This document shows, piece by piece, positions 26,004 to 33,691 of a stretch of DNA of 64,000 bases (position 1 is the stretch's first letter; every line of letters starts with the position of its first letter). The translations under genes were made by a program, and so were the position numbers. Under the pieces are notes generated by a model. That model worked only from the letters and a program-made list of their open reading frames with translations. It was not told the DNA's origin and ran no database searches. This DNA is from Acidobacteria bacterium Mor1 (GTDB lineage: Bacteria; Acidobacteriota; Polarisedimenticolia; Polarisedimenticolales; Polarisedimenticolaceae): contig CP011806.1 in the NCBI GenBank assembly GCA_001664505.1, positions 1,765,528-1,829,527 of the forward strand, in the 5' to 3' direction.

Positions 26004-27419
26004 ATGCGGCTACTCACTGCTCTCTTCGCTTTCCTGTTCACGGCAGGAACCGTCGCGGCACAACCTGCGACCTACATCACGGTCTGCACCACTGGCTGCG
26101 ACTACAACAATCTTCAGACCGCAATCAACTCGATCACTGACAGCAGCATCACCAAGCCCTACACCGTATTTATTGAGTCCGGGATCCTGTCGGTCGACAC
26201 CGACATTTCCATCGCAAACAAGCACTACATCAACTTCGTGGGGCATGCGCCCGGCGCATCGGTGGTCGAGGCATCCGCCAGTTGGTTCACCAACACCACG
26301 ACCGGCAACTTGCTCACGATCTCGGGCTCGACGAATCTGACTTTCCGAGGATTCACGATCGACGCGTTCGAGAACGACGACGGCACTCACGTGAAGGATT
26401 TCGGCGCAGTCATCAGCGAAGACTGGTTCGATGCCGGGGAGAGCGAGTACATCCCAAGCGACGAGATTCTGATGGAGGACATGGAGCTACGCGGATCGGT
26501 CTACGGCTGGTGGCACGCTGATCCCCGGCCCGACAACGGACGCTTCCGGATCTTCAACAGCATTGTGTTCTCCAACCACTACGCGCTAGTCTTCGATACG
26601 GCGATCTGGCACATCTTCGGCTCCGAGATCCGCGCGGTAAACGACGGCACGAAGAGCCAGGATGGGGCAACCGAGAACGCCTTCGGCATCCAGCAGATCG
26701 GAGGAAACATGGTTGTCTGGGGATCTCACGTGCATGCAGAATCGTCCCTCGACACCATCGACCAGGTTATCGGCTACCGCTCTCAGGGCAATATCAAGGG
26801 GACATTCGTCGGCACCACCCTCCACGCCCGGCTGACGGTCGACGGGGTCTCCGCCGAAGTCGAGGCCTTCGACATTCACTCCGGTGCCGCGGAACTCCAC
26901 CTGATCGGCTCAGAACTGCTCTATGAGAGCGCTACTAGCGACACCGGCAGCACGATTGCCGGACTTGGCTACCGTGGTGGCGCCTCGGGCACCACCCTCG
27001 ATCTCGTGGGAACGGACATCATCGACGGCGGCGGCAGCGGCGGTAGCACCCGAGGAGATCTCGTACAGGTGGTGAGTTGCCCGGGACCGCCGGTGGCGAA
27101 CAACTGCCAACCGACGATTCGGGCCGCGGGTAGCAGCATCCAGTCGACGGCCAACGCCGGCTCCAAGGCCCTGACGACCACCTTGGCCCAGTCGGAGAAC
27201 AACACGAACATGCAGTCCGGGAGCGCGACCTTCACTGGTGGGGGCTCCGTCTCTGTCAACCTACCCGTCGCTCTTCCCTCGAGCGACTACCGGGTCTTGT
27301 TGACAGGCAATTCGCTTGAGTTGTTCTCGGTTACCGGCAAGACGAGCACTGGATTCACGATCAACTCGGCAGCACCCGGAGGATCCAGCGCGACTGTCGA
27401 TTGGCTGCTGATCCGGTAG
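26004..27419 (+). CDS. Secreted right-handed parallel beta-helix protein
   Basis: A 471-residue protein, ATG 26004 behind CGGAGG, with a signal peptide (RLLTALFAFLFTAGTVAA). The opening (YITVCTTGCDYNNLQTAINS) is the start typical of pectate-lyase/pectinesterase-like beta helices, followed by repeated short strands (NLTFRGFTIDAF, GRFRIFNSIVF, NMVVWGSHVH, GTFVGTTLHARL, ELHLIGSELLY, TLDLVGTDIIDG). The C-terminal 70 residues (VSVNLPVALPSSDYRVLLT ... STGFTINSAAPGGSSATVDW) resemble a phage-tail-fibre or H-type end domain. No pectin-lyase catalytic residues are evident, so it may be a binding or adhesive protein. It is followed by a strong terminator. Confidence 0.8.
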   Translation: MRLLTALFAFLFTAGTVAAQPATYITVCTTGCDYNNLQTAINSITDSSITKPYTVFIESGILSVDTDISIANKHYINFVGHAPGASVVEASASWFTNTTTGNLLTISGSTNLTFRGFTIDAFENDDGTHVKDFGAVISEDWFDAGESEYIPSDEILMEDMELRGSVYGWWHADPRPDNGRFRIFNSIVFSNHYALVFDTAIWHIFGSEIRAVNDGTKSQDGATENAFGIQQIGGNMVVWGSHVHAESSLDTIDQVIGYRSQGNIKGTFVGTTLHARLTVDGVSAEVEAFDIHSGAAELHLIGSELLYESATSDTGSTIAGLGYRGGASGTTLDLVGTDIIDGGGSGGSTRGDLVQVVSCPGPPVANNCQPTIRAAGSSIQSTANAGSKALTTTLAQSENNTNMQSGSATFTGGGSVSVNLPVALPSSDYRVLLTGNSLELFSVTGKTSTGFTINSAAPGGSSATVDWLLIR

Positions 27420-27433
27420 TATGACGGCACGAG

Positions 27434-27465
27434 GCGGCGACCGGTTCGACGGACTCGGTCGCCGC
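27434..27465. terminator. 10-bp hairpin terminator after the beta-helix gene
   Basis: GCGGCGACCG (27434-27443) pairs perfectly with CGGTCGCCGC (27456-27465) around a 12-base loop, starting 15 nt after the stop at 27419. Confidence 0.7.
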
Positions 27466-27651
27466 GCCGATTCAGTCATCTTCTGGACGAAGCGCTCATT
27501 GCCACTGAATTGATGTTCGGCCAACTACGGTGAACGCTCTGAGCGGGACACAGATCGCATGCTCTCCCCGCACCATCAAGATGCACTTGTGTTTTCGAGG
27601 GAGAAAACGGCCCTGCCCGAGTCGCCTAGGGCAGTGCCCGGGGACATCCGC

Positions 27652-27657
27652 TATCCT
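27652..27657 (+). promoter_or_regulatory. Putative -10 element (TATCCT) of the DUF455 gene
   Basis: GCTATCCT ends 6 nt before ATG 27664 and there is no Shine-Dalgarno sequence. This supports both the choice of ATG 27664 as start and a leaderless transcript. Confidence 0.4.
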
Positions 27658-27663
27658 CGAGAC

Positions 27664-28515
27664 ATGCGTGGAGTCCACACATTTGAATCCGTCGAGGAGT
27701 TCTGCCTTCATGTGCTGGAATCTCCTGACCTGGAATCCAAGCTGGTCCCTCCGCGGGGGCCCGATGGCGGCAGATTGGGAGAAGCGTCGACCGGGAAGCC
27801 GATCTTCATCGACCGGCCGGCGCGGGCCGATCTGATTCAGATCCGGAACGGATCGGACAAGCTCCCGCATCTCCACGAGCTCGAGGACCCTCACGCCCGA
27901 GCGGTCTGCCTCGAGCGGTTCGCGAACCACGAACTGATGGCCGTGGAGCTCTTCGCCTGGGCCTTGCTCGCCTACCCGGAGATGCCCGCCGGCCTGCGTC
28001 GCGGCTTGCTCCACGTGCTGGAGGAGGAGCAGGGCCATGTGCGGCTTTACGTCGACCGGCTGAACGATCTCGGTTCAGGCCTGGGGCAGAACCAGCTCTC
28101 CGACTATTTCTGGCAGCAGGTTCCCGGCATTCGGGCAAGCACCAACGGCCCCGCCGCGTTCCTCTGTGTCATGGGTCTCACCCTGGAACAGGCCAATCTC
28201 GACTTCTCGCTTCTGTACCGGGACGCGTTTCGCCGGCACGAGGACGAGCTGAGCGCGGCGGCCATGCATGAGGTCCACCTCGACGAGATCGGCCACGTGC
28301 GTCTCGCGGCCAGGTGGTTGACGAAGGTGACGAACGCCGAACGGGATGTGGATGCGTATGCCGAACACGTCCCGTATCCCCTGTCGGCAGCCCGGGCAAA
28401 GGGGCGCCGCTTCGATGTCGCCGCACGACGCCGTGCCGGACTCAGCGAAGATTTCATCGACTACGTCCGCCACGCCCGGCCGTACAGAAAGACCGATCCG
28501 AGCGCGACCCGTTGA
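27664..28515 (+). CDS. DUF455 ferritin-like diiron-type protein
   Basis: A 283-residue protein of the DUF455 (COG2833) family. The four-helix bundle has candidate metal ligands in order: E90 in FANHELMAVE, E120 to H125 in LEEEQGHVRL, E175 in GLTLEQANLD, and E208 to H211 in HLDEIGHVRL. That is the E, ExxH, E, ExxH pattern of ferritin-like diiron oxidases, although no reaction has been established for the family as far as I know. ATG 27664 is preferred over an upstream alternative because conserved sequence starts there and a -10-like hexamer is adjacent. Its TGA overlaps the TTG start of the next gene, an ATP-grasp ligase, implying coupled translation and a joint pathway. Confidence 0.88.
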   Translation: MRGVHTFESVEEFCLHVLESPDLESKLVPPRGPDGGRLGEASTGKPIFIDRPARADLIQIRNGSDKLPHLHELEDPHARAVCLERFANHELMAVELFAWALLAYPEMPAGLRRGLLHVLEEEQGHVRLYVDRLNDLGSGLGQNQLSDYFWQQVPGIRASTNGPAAFLCVMGLTLEQANLDFSLLYRDAFRRHEDELSAAAMHEVHLDEIGHVRLAARWLTKVTNAERDVDAYAEHVPYPLSAARAKGRRFDVAARRRAGLSEDFIDYVRHARPYRKTDPSATR

Positions 28516-29726
28516 GTGGGCCCGGGCGAGAATCCCGGACGACCCTCTACGCCAACTTCGGAGCGGAGGAGAAGCGGGACGCCAAACGGGCCGGCCGGGA
28601 GCTCCTGCGCCTGGCTTCCCTGTGGCAGGGGCTTTTCCCTCAGGATCCGGACGTCCTGTTGCCGCCACAGGCGTTTCCGCCCGGCACCCGGTGGGAGCGG
28701 GCGACCGCCCTGGGACGATCGGAAGCTACAGCGATCTCGAAGCATCCTGACTCGTCGGCCCTCGTCGCGGGCCGGCTGGCCTCCGCCCGGGGATTCGTTC
28801 CCTGGCTGCCCGACGACAGTTCCGCCGATGAGAGCATGCGCCTCGAAGTAGAGAACTGGGGGCCCGAGCCTCGAACGGTGGCCAAGGTCCACGACAAGGC
28901 CTTCGCGGTGCGGTCGGCCGCGGGTATCGCAGACACGACCTGGTCGAGCCTTCCGGTGATCCTCGCGCCACAGGATCTGCGGAGCCCGCAGACCATCGAA
29001 GACCGGGTCGCCGAATGGCCTGCCGGATGGCGAAGGAGATTCACGCTCAAACCACGGATCGGAACGAGCGGCCGCGGGCGCGTTTCCGGCCGGGACGGGC
29101 GCCTCGACGACGCCGGCCGCAGGAGCCTGGCCGGCCTGGCCTCGAAAGGCGGCGCCATTCTCGAGCCATGGTTCGACCGCGTGGACGACCTTTCCGCCCA
29201 GTACTGGATCGAACCGGGCCGCCAACCTGAACTGCTCGGAACGACCCGCCAGCTCCTCGCAGGCAGCGGCATCTACCTGGGCAACGAAGGGGTGTTCGAG
29301 GTCAACGCGAGCGGCCGCATCCGGGTGCGCTCGGGCCACGAGGCCGATCCACCGCTGATCGACGACTCAACGCGGCTCGTCGAGCTAGCCGCCGGCGAGG
29401 GGTTCTACGGACCCTGCGGCGTCGACGCCTTTACCTACCGAAACCGGATCGGTGAGGAGGCGAGCGAGTCGCTGCGCTCGATCGTGGAGCTGAATGCGCG
29501 TTTCACGACGGGTACGATCGCGCTGGGTTGGCTGGAGAAGGCCTGCCGCGAAGCCACCAGCCCCGGCAAGCCCATGTCCGGTCGATGGCGCTTTCTCTTC
29601 GCTCCCGAGATGGCGCGGAAATACCTCGGCGACCATGTGATGCCACAGAGGAGTGAGGGTTGGTTGACCTTCGCCATCGGCCCCCGATCCGATCCGAGCC
29701 TGTTGGCGCTGACGGTGACGGGCTAG
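28512..29726 (+). CDS. ATP-grasp ligase-like protein coupled to DUF455
   Basis: A 404-residue protein; the most probable start is TTG 28512 within the stop of the DUF455 gene. ATP-grasp signatures are visible: VAKVHDKAFAVRSA, the lysine and glycine loop FTLKPRIGTSGRGRV, the adenine-binding ILEPWFDR, and the metal-binding end GVDAFTYRN ... IVELNARFTTGTI. ATP-grasp enzymes activate a carboxylate by phosphorylation and join it to an amine or thiol. The subfamily is not one I can name. Coupling with a ferritin-like oxidase-type gene suggests ligation followed or preceded by oxidation of a small molecule. Its end overlaps the end of the convergent small gene by 4 bp. Confidence 0.82.
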   Translation: MSGPGRESRTTLYANFGAEEKRDAKRAGRELLRLASLWQGLFPQDPDVLLPPQAFPPGTRWERATALGRSEATAISKHPDSSALVAGRLASARGFVPWLPDDSSADESMRLEVENWGPEPRTVAKVHDKAFAVRSAAGIADTTWSSLPVILAPQDLRSPQTIEDRVAEWPAGWRRRFTLKPRIGTSGRGRVSGRDGRLDDAGRRSLAGLASKGGAILEPWFDRVDDLSAQYWIEPGRQPELLGTTRQLLAGSGIYLGNEGVFEVNASGRIRVRSGHEADPPLIDDSTRLVELAAGEGFYGPCGVDAFTYRNRIGEEASESLRSIVELNARFTTGTIALGWLEKACREATSPGKPMSGRWRFLFAPEMARKYLGDHVMPQRSEGWLTFAIGPRSDPSLLALTVTG

Positions 29727-29974
29727 CGATCCTCGCCGAAAGGCCACGACCGATCGACCAACTCGAACTGGCCCGAATCATCGCAAACCGTGTGGCAATC
29801 CGAGGAATAGGCGTGACCGGTGAACTCGACGGTCCCCCCGTCGGGGCAGAGGGTTTCGGCCGATTTCGCGCAGTTCTCGACGCTGTAGGGCGTGCCCACC
29901 AGAGCGCCCCCAACCAGGACTGCGGTGCAGACGATGGCAAACAGGACGCCCCTGCGAAGCTTTTGCTTGTTCAT
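29723..29974 (-). CDS. Small secreted or membrane-anchored Cys-containing protein
   Basis: An 83-residue product from ATG 29974 with a strong GGAGGAGG ribosome site. An N-terminal hydrophobic segment (GVLFAIVCTAVLVGGALVG) is a signal peptide or anchor. The rest has four Cys (NCAKSAETLCPDGG, SDCHTVCDDSG) that could form two disulfides in the periplasm. No family recognised. The stop overlaps that of the ATP-grasp gene. Confidence 0.62.
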   Translation of the reverse strand: MNKQKLRRGVLFAIVCTAVLVGGALVGTPYSVENCAKSAETLCPDGGTVEFTGHAYSSDCHTVCDDSGQFELVDRSWPFGEDR

Positions 29975-30019
29975 CGAACCCTCCTCCAGCGAGATCCTAA
30001 CCGGTTGGCCGAGCGAAGT

Positions 30020-30658
30020 CTACGGCCTCTGACCGCGGGCCCTGAGCACCCGCTCGACCTTGATGGCGAAGATGCTCAACAACTGCGCCTCGACCTCCAC
30101 GCTCTCCAGATGAGCGAAGGACCGGCCAATGGCTTCGAGGGTGGCAACTCCCTCGGGACGGTGGTGATGCCTGCGCAGCAGGTACTCGGACCCGGGCCCC
30201 GGCGGAAGCTGGACCGTGCGATAGCTCTGACCGGGGACGTCGGAGACAAACTGCCGATACATCCGCGTCGCCTGGCTCCAGTTGCCATCCGGCACGATGA
30301 GATTCACCGGACGATCCTCGGAGCTGACCAGTTCCGGCGTGATCCGCTCCGCGTCGCTCCCGGGAAACAGCAGCCAGTTCGCATGCTCCCCGTCCACGAC
30401 TTGCCGATAGTCAACGACGTGTCCGGCCAACCCCCTGACGTAGACGGCACGATTGTCGAGGCAGAGAGCCGCCAGCATTCCGCTGTTGGAGGTCTTTCTC
30501 AACTCACCGACCTGAATGACGAGGCTCAGTCTGGTTCGGGTCCGGATACTCGGAATTCGTGAACACAGGCATTGCGGCTTGAGCAGCACACACCTGGAGC
30601 ACTTGCGGTCGTCCACGATCAAGGACTCCAGGAAGTCCTGATTCACCGCGGAGTTCAT
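30020..30658 (-). CDS. DTW-domain tRNA-uridine aminocarboxypropyltransferase
   Basis: A 212-residue protein from ATG 30658. It has the zinc-binding start of the TDD family, KCSRCVLLKPQCLCSRI (CxxC...CxC), then VIQVGELRKTSNSG and the SAM/tRNA region LIVPDGNWSQATRM. The usual signature is D-G-T-W; here it is D-G-N-W. Other conserved parts (LLRRHHHRPEGVATLEAIG) match. Known members (TapT/TuaA) attach an aminocarboxypropyl group from SAM to a uridine in tRNA. It lies 25 bp downstream of the peptidase gene on the same strand, without an obvious functional link. Confidence 0.88.
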   Translation of the reverse strand: MNSAVNQDFLESLIVDDRKCSRCVLLKPQCLCSRIPSIRTRTRLSLVIQVGELRKTSNSGMLAALCLDNRAVYVRGLAGHVVDYRQVVDGEHANWLLFPGSDAERITPELVSSEDRPVNLIVPDGNWSQATRMYRQFVSDVPGQSYRTVQLPPGPGSEYLLRRHHHRPEGVATLEAIGRSFAHLESVEVEAQLLSIFAIKVERVLRARGQRP

Positions 30659-30683
30659 CTGCCGGCCGCTCCCAGTGCAGGTT

Positions 30684-32993
30684 TCAGCGGGCCAGGTGCT
30701 CGTCGAAGTAGTCACTCATCGACGAATGCAGGTGCAGCAGCGTGCCCTCACGCTCCCGAATCCCGTGAGCGCGATTCGGATAGGAGAGCAAATCGAACTT
30801 CCTGTTGTGCCGCACCAACTCGTCGATCAACCGTTCGCTGCCCTGATAGTGCACGTTGTCGTCGCCGGTCCCGTGGACCAGCAGCAGCTTGCCCTTCAGG
30901 TTCTTCGCATGGGTAATCGGCGAGCCCTGCTCGTATCCGTCGGCATGCTGCTCGAGCAGCCCCGAATAGCGCTCCTGGTAGATCGCGTCGTACAGGCGCT
31001 GATCCGCCACCGGCGCCCGGGAGATTCCCGCCTGGTAGAGGTCCGGATAGCGGAACAGCATGTTCAAGGCCATGGATCCGCCGCCGGAGTGCCCCCAGAT
31101 ACCGACCCGCTCGCCGTCGATGAAGCCCCAGCGTTCCTGCATGGCTATCTGCGAATCTGCCTGGTCGCGAGAAGACAGGATTCCGATCCCGCCGTAGAGT
31201 GACTTGCGGAAATCGCGCCCGCGCAGGGACGGGGTGCCGCGATTGTCCACCGACGCGATCAGGTAGCCCTTCTGGGACATCAACAGGTGCCACATGTGGC
31301 GGAGGCCGCCCCACCTATCACGAACGGTCTGCCCGGCGACTTCGCCGTAGACGTAGTTGATGATGGGGTACTTCCTGCTCGAGTCGAAACCCGGCGGGTA
31401 GATGATGTAGCCGTCGAGGGCCAGGCCGTCTTGCGCCTGCACCTGGAAGAACTCGTGGGCCCCGAGTTCGAGCTCGGCCAACCGATCGATCAGCTCCTGG
31501 TTGTCCTCGAATGTCTGCAGCACCTCGTGCCCGTCGAGCCGAACCAACCGATACTGGGGCGGCTGGACGAACGACGAATGGGTGTGCACCGCGTGACGCG
31601 CATCCTCGGAGATCTTGTAGGCGTTGGTGCCCGGGTATTCGTCCGGGGTGATGCGCTCCTTCTCGCCGCTGCCGCTGAGCGGAGCCCGGTACAGGTAGCG
31701 CTGGGCCATGTTCTCGGGAGAGGCGGTGAAATAGAGCCAGCTTCCGTCCACATCGACCTTGACCAGCGATGCGATGTCGTAGTCGCCGGGCGTCAGATCC
31801 GTGACCGACTCTCCGTCCCGCGAGACCTTGTGAACGTGCCGCCATCCGCTTCGTTCGGAAACGAAGGTGAATGCCTCACCGTCGTCGAGCCACTCGACAT
31901 CATGAAAGTCGTCGAGATAGTGCTCTTCCTGATCGGTGAAGATCTTGCGGCCGGCACCGGTCGTGGCGTCGACGAGGTAGACGTTGTTGGTGTCCTGCTT
32001 GCGGTTGACGTGCTGAAGCAGGATCTCATCGCTGCTGTCCGCCCACTGCATCCGCGGAATGTAGTTGTCGCGAGGATCGCCCGGCACGGAGGCCCAGGCG
32101 GTCTTGCCCGACCGCAGCGCCACGACGCCGATGCGCGCGGCCGAAATGGTCTCGCCGACCTTCGGATACGGAATACTGGTGATCGTCGGGTACAGCGCAT
32201 CGGTGTTGTTGATGATCATGAAGTCCCGAACGCCCGAGGTGTCGAATTGCCAGTAGGCAATTCGCGAGCCGTCGGGGCTCCAGCGGAACCCGTCGCGAAT
32301 ACTGAACTCCTCCTCGTAGGCCCAGCTCATGATGCCGTTGATGATCGACTCGTTCTCCCGGCGGGTCAGCTTGTCGATCCTTCCGCTGGCCAGATCCTCG
32401 ACGAAAACATCGGCTTCACGCACGTAGGCAACCTTGCTCCCATCCGGCGAGAACTTGGCGAACTGCATGGTGCTCGGTTTCGCGTCGGGCCCTCCGAGCC
32501 TGGTCAGCTCGCCGCTTTCCAGATCGAGCACCGCGTAGTCGCCGCGAGACTTGACCCGCCAGACCCGGACACTGTTCGTGTACAGCAGAAGCTTGCTCTG
32601 GTCGTCGGACCAGGCGTAGTCGTCGATGACCAGAGGCCTGTCGTCACCGGCAGGGACCAGGTCCTCGGCAGAGAGGATGACCGTGCGCTCCAGTGAACCG
32701 AAGTCGTAGCTGACCAGGTCCTTCGGCCGCTCGACCAGGTCGCCGTTCTCGTCGACCTCCATCTCGGCGTCTTCGTAGGCCGGACTGGTCTCGAGAACCG
32801 TGAAGGATTCGCCGTCGGGATGCCAGCGCGACGCGACAGGCCTTGCCGCGTCGTAGAGGCGCTCACCGAATACCGCCTCATTGGTGAGTCCTTGCTCCGG
32901 TTTTACCTCAACCGCCTGCTGCCGGCAGGCCGCCGAGACGACGATCACCGAGAGCAGCACGCCAAACGACAACAGGGCAGAGTACGACTTCAT
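30684..32993 (-). CDS. S9B dipeptidyl-peptidase IV-family lipoprotein
   Basis: A 769-residue serine peptidase. The signal peptide ends in a lipobox (VIVVSAAC, Cys at 23), so it should be anchored to a membrane outside the cytoplasm. The N-terminal two thirds form the DPP IV propeller with the substrate-binding double-Glu helix region (SWAYEEEFSIRDGFRWSPDG). The C-terminal catalytic domain has the nucleophile in GIWGHSGGGSM, Asp in GTGDDNVHY and His in NRAHGIRE. It removes dipeptides, probably X-Pro, from peptide N-termini, so it would serve extracellular protein use. ATG 32993 is preceded by AAGAAGG. Confidence 0.95.
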   Translation of the reverse strand: MKSYSALLSFGVLLSVIVVSAACRQQAVEVKPEQGLTNEAVFGERLYDAARPVASRWHPDGESFTVLETSPAYEDAEMEVDENGDLVERPKDLVSYDFGSLERTVILSAEDLVPAGDDRPLVIDDYAWSDDQSKLLLYTNSVRVWRVKSRGDYAVLDLESGELTRLGGPDAKPSTMQFAKFSPDGSKVAYVREADVFVEDLASGRIDKLTRRENESIINGIMSWAYEEEFSIRDGFRWSPDGSRIAYWQFDTSGVRDFMIINNTDALYPTITSIPYPKVGETISAARIGVVALRSGKTAWASVPGDPRDNYIPRMQWADSSDEILLQHVNRKQDTNNVYLVDATTGAGRKIFTDQEEHYLDDFHDVEWLDDGEAFTFVSERSGWRHVHKVSRDGESVTDLTPGDYDIASLVKVDVDGSWLYFTASPENMAQRYLYRAPLSGSGEKERITPDEYPGTNAYKISEDARHAVHTHSSFVQPPQYRLVRLDGHEVLQTFEDNQELIDRLAELELGAHEFFQVQAQDGLALDGYIIYPPGFDSSRKYPIINYVYGEVAGQTVRDRWGGLRHMWHLLMSQKGYLIASVDNRGTPSLRGRDFRKSLYGGIGILSSRDQADSQIAMQERWGFIDGERVGIWGHSGGGSMALNMLFRYPDLYQAGISRAPVADQRLYDAIYQERYSGLLEQHADGYEQGSPITHAKNLKGKLLLVHGTGDDNVHYQGSERLIDELVRHNRKFDLLSYPNRAHGIREREGTLLHLHSSMSDYFDEHLAR

Positions 32994-33182
32994 GATTGAG
33001 CCTTCTTGCTATGGCTGGAATGAGGGTTGCTCAGGGAACGCGCAGATTATCACGGCCCACGCCCGCGACCACGGTGGCCCTCCGGGCGGAGCCGGCGGCG
33101 GCACTCTGCGCTGAAAACGAAAGCACGGTCACCCTTTTTGCGTGTACTGCGCTACGATCAAAGCGGTTCACCCGAGGAGACC

Positions 33183-33566
33183 ATGGACGAGCAACAGGCA
33201 CGGACCACCCTGGAGTCTCGCGTCGCCGACGGCGCCAGACTGGCGATCGGCTCCGAGTCCGACTGGGCCAGCATCAAGCGGCTGCTGGAACGCTGCCTCC
33301 TGGCGGGGATCCCGGCGATGCTCGCCGACTGCCCCGGCGGCGGCTGACGGACCAAGGGGCGCCTCCTGGTCCAGGAGGCTGATGCACCGAAGCTGGCCAC
33401 GTTGCTTCGAGGCGACTGGGAAGCAGAGCTGGAACGAAGCGGTCTCGGCTTCGTCGCCCCCAAGGAGCCCGTGGGCTCGGGGGACGGAGTGCCCTGCCCC
33501 GCCTGCGGCACCAATGCCCCGCTGGTAGACGGCGCCTGCAGCGACTGCGGGTTGACCCTCGGTTGA
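33183..33566 (+). CDS. DUF2007-like zinc-ribbon selenoprotein
   Basis: With TGA 33345-33347 read as selenocysteine, this is a 127-residue protein. ATG 33183 follows GAGGAGA and a TACGAT -10-like hexamer (33154-33159). The N-terminal part resembles DUF2007: a helix ending in LLERCLLAGIPAMLADC, then PGGG-Sec55-RTKGRLLVQEADAPKLATLL, where the strand and helix after the UGA complete the small alpha/beta domain. A zinc ribbon closes the protein (C105-P-A-C108 and C119-S-D-C122). Cys50 and Sec55 form a CxxxxU pair. Coding quality continues unchanged past the UGA to a normal TGA stop, and a perfect SECIS-like hairpin follows the UGA. A redox or metal-related role is inference. I know no named bacterial selenoprotein family of this architecture. 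Confidence 0.85.
33361..33379 (+). promoter_or_regulatory. Bacterial SECIS-like hairpin for UGA 33345
   Basis: GCCTCCT (33361-33367) pairs perfectly with AGGAGGC (33373-33379) around the loop GGTCC. The loop begins 20 nt after the UGA and has G at positions 1 and 2. The GGUC in the loop is the same tetranucleotide found in the SelB-binding loop of the E. coli fdhF SECIS. It is an uninterrupted dyad inside coding sequence, which is unusual unless selected. Confidence 0.8.
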
Positions 33567-33624
33567 CGCGCCGACACTACCGGCTATCCCCTTCAGGTAA
33601 TGAACTGTATGCTGATGCGCTTTG

Positions 33625-33645
33625 CGGCCCGGAGGGGCCGGGCTG
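33625..33645. terminator. Hairpin after the selenoprotein gene
   Basis: CGGCCCGG (33625-33632) pairs with CCGGGCTG (33638-33645), eight base pairs with one G-U, around AGGGG, in the 125-bp gap before the kinase gene. No T-run follows. Confidence 0.5.
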
Positions 33646-33691
33646 ACAACCTCCTCGGCTGCTCGCGGCCTACTCAACCCACGGATGCTCG

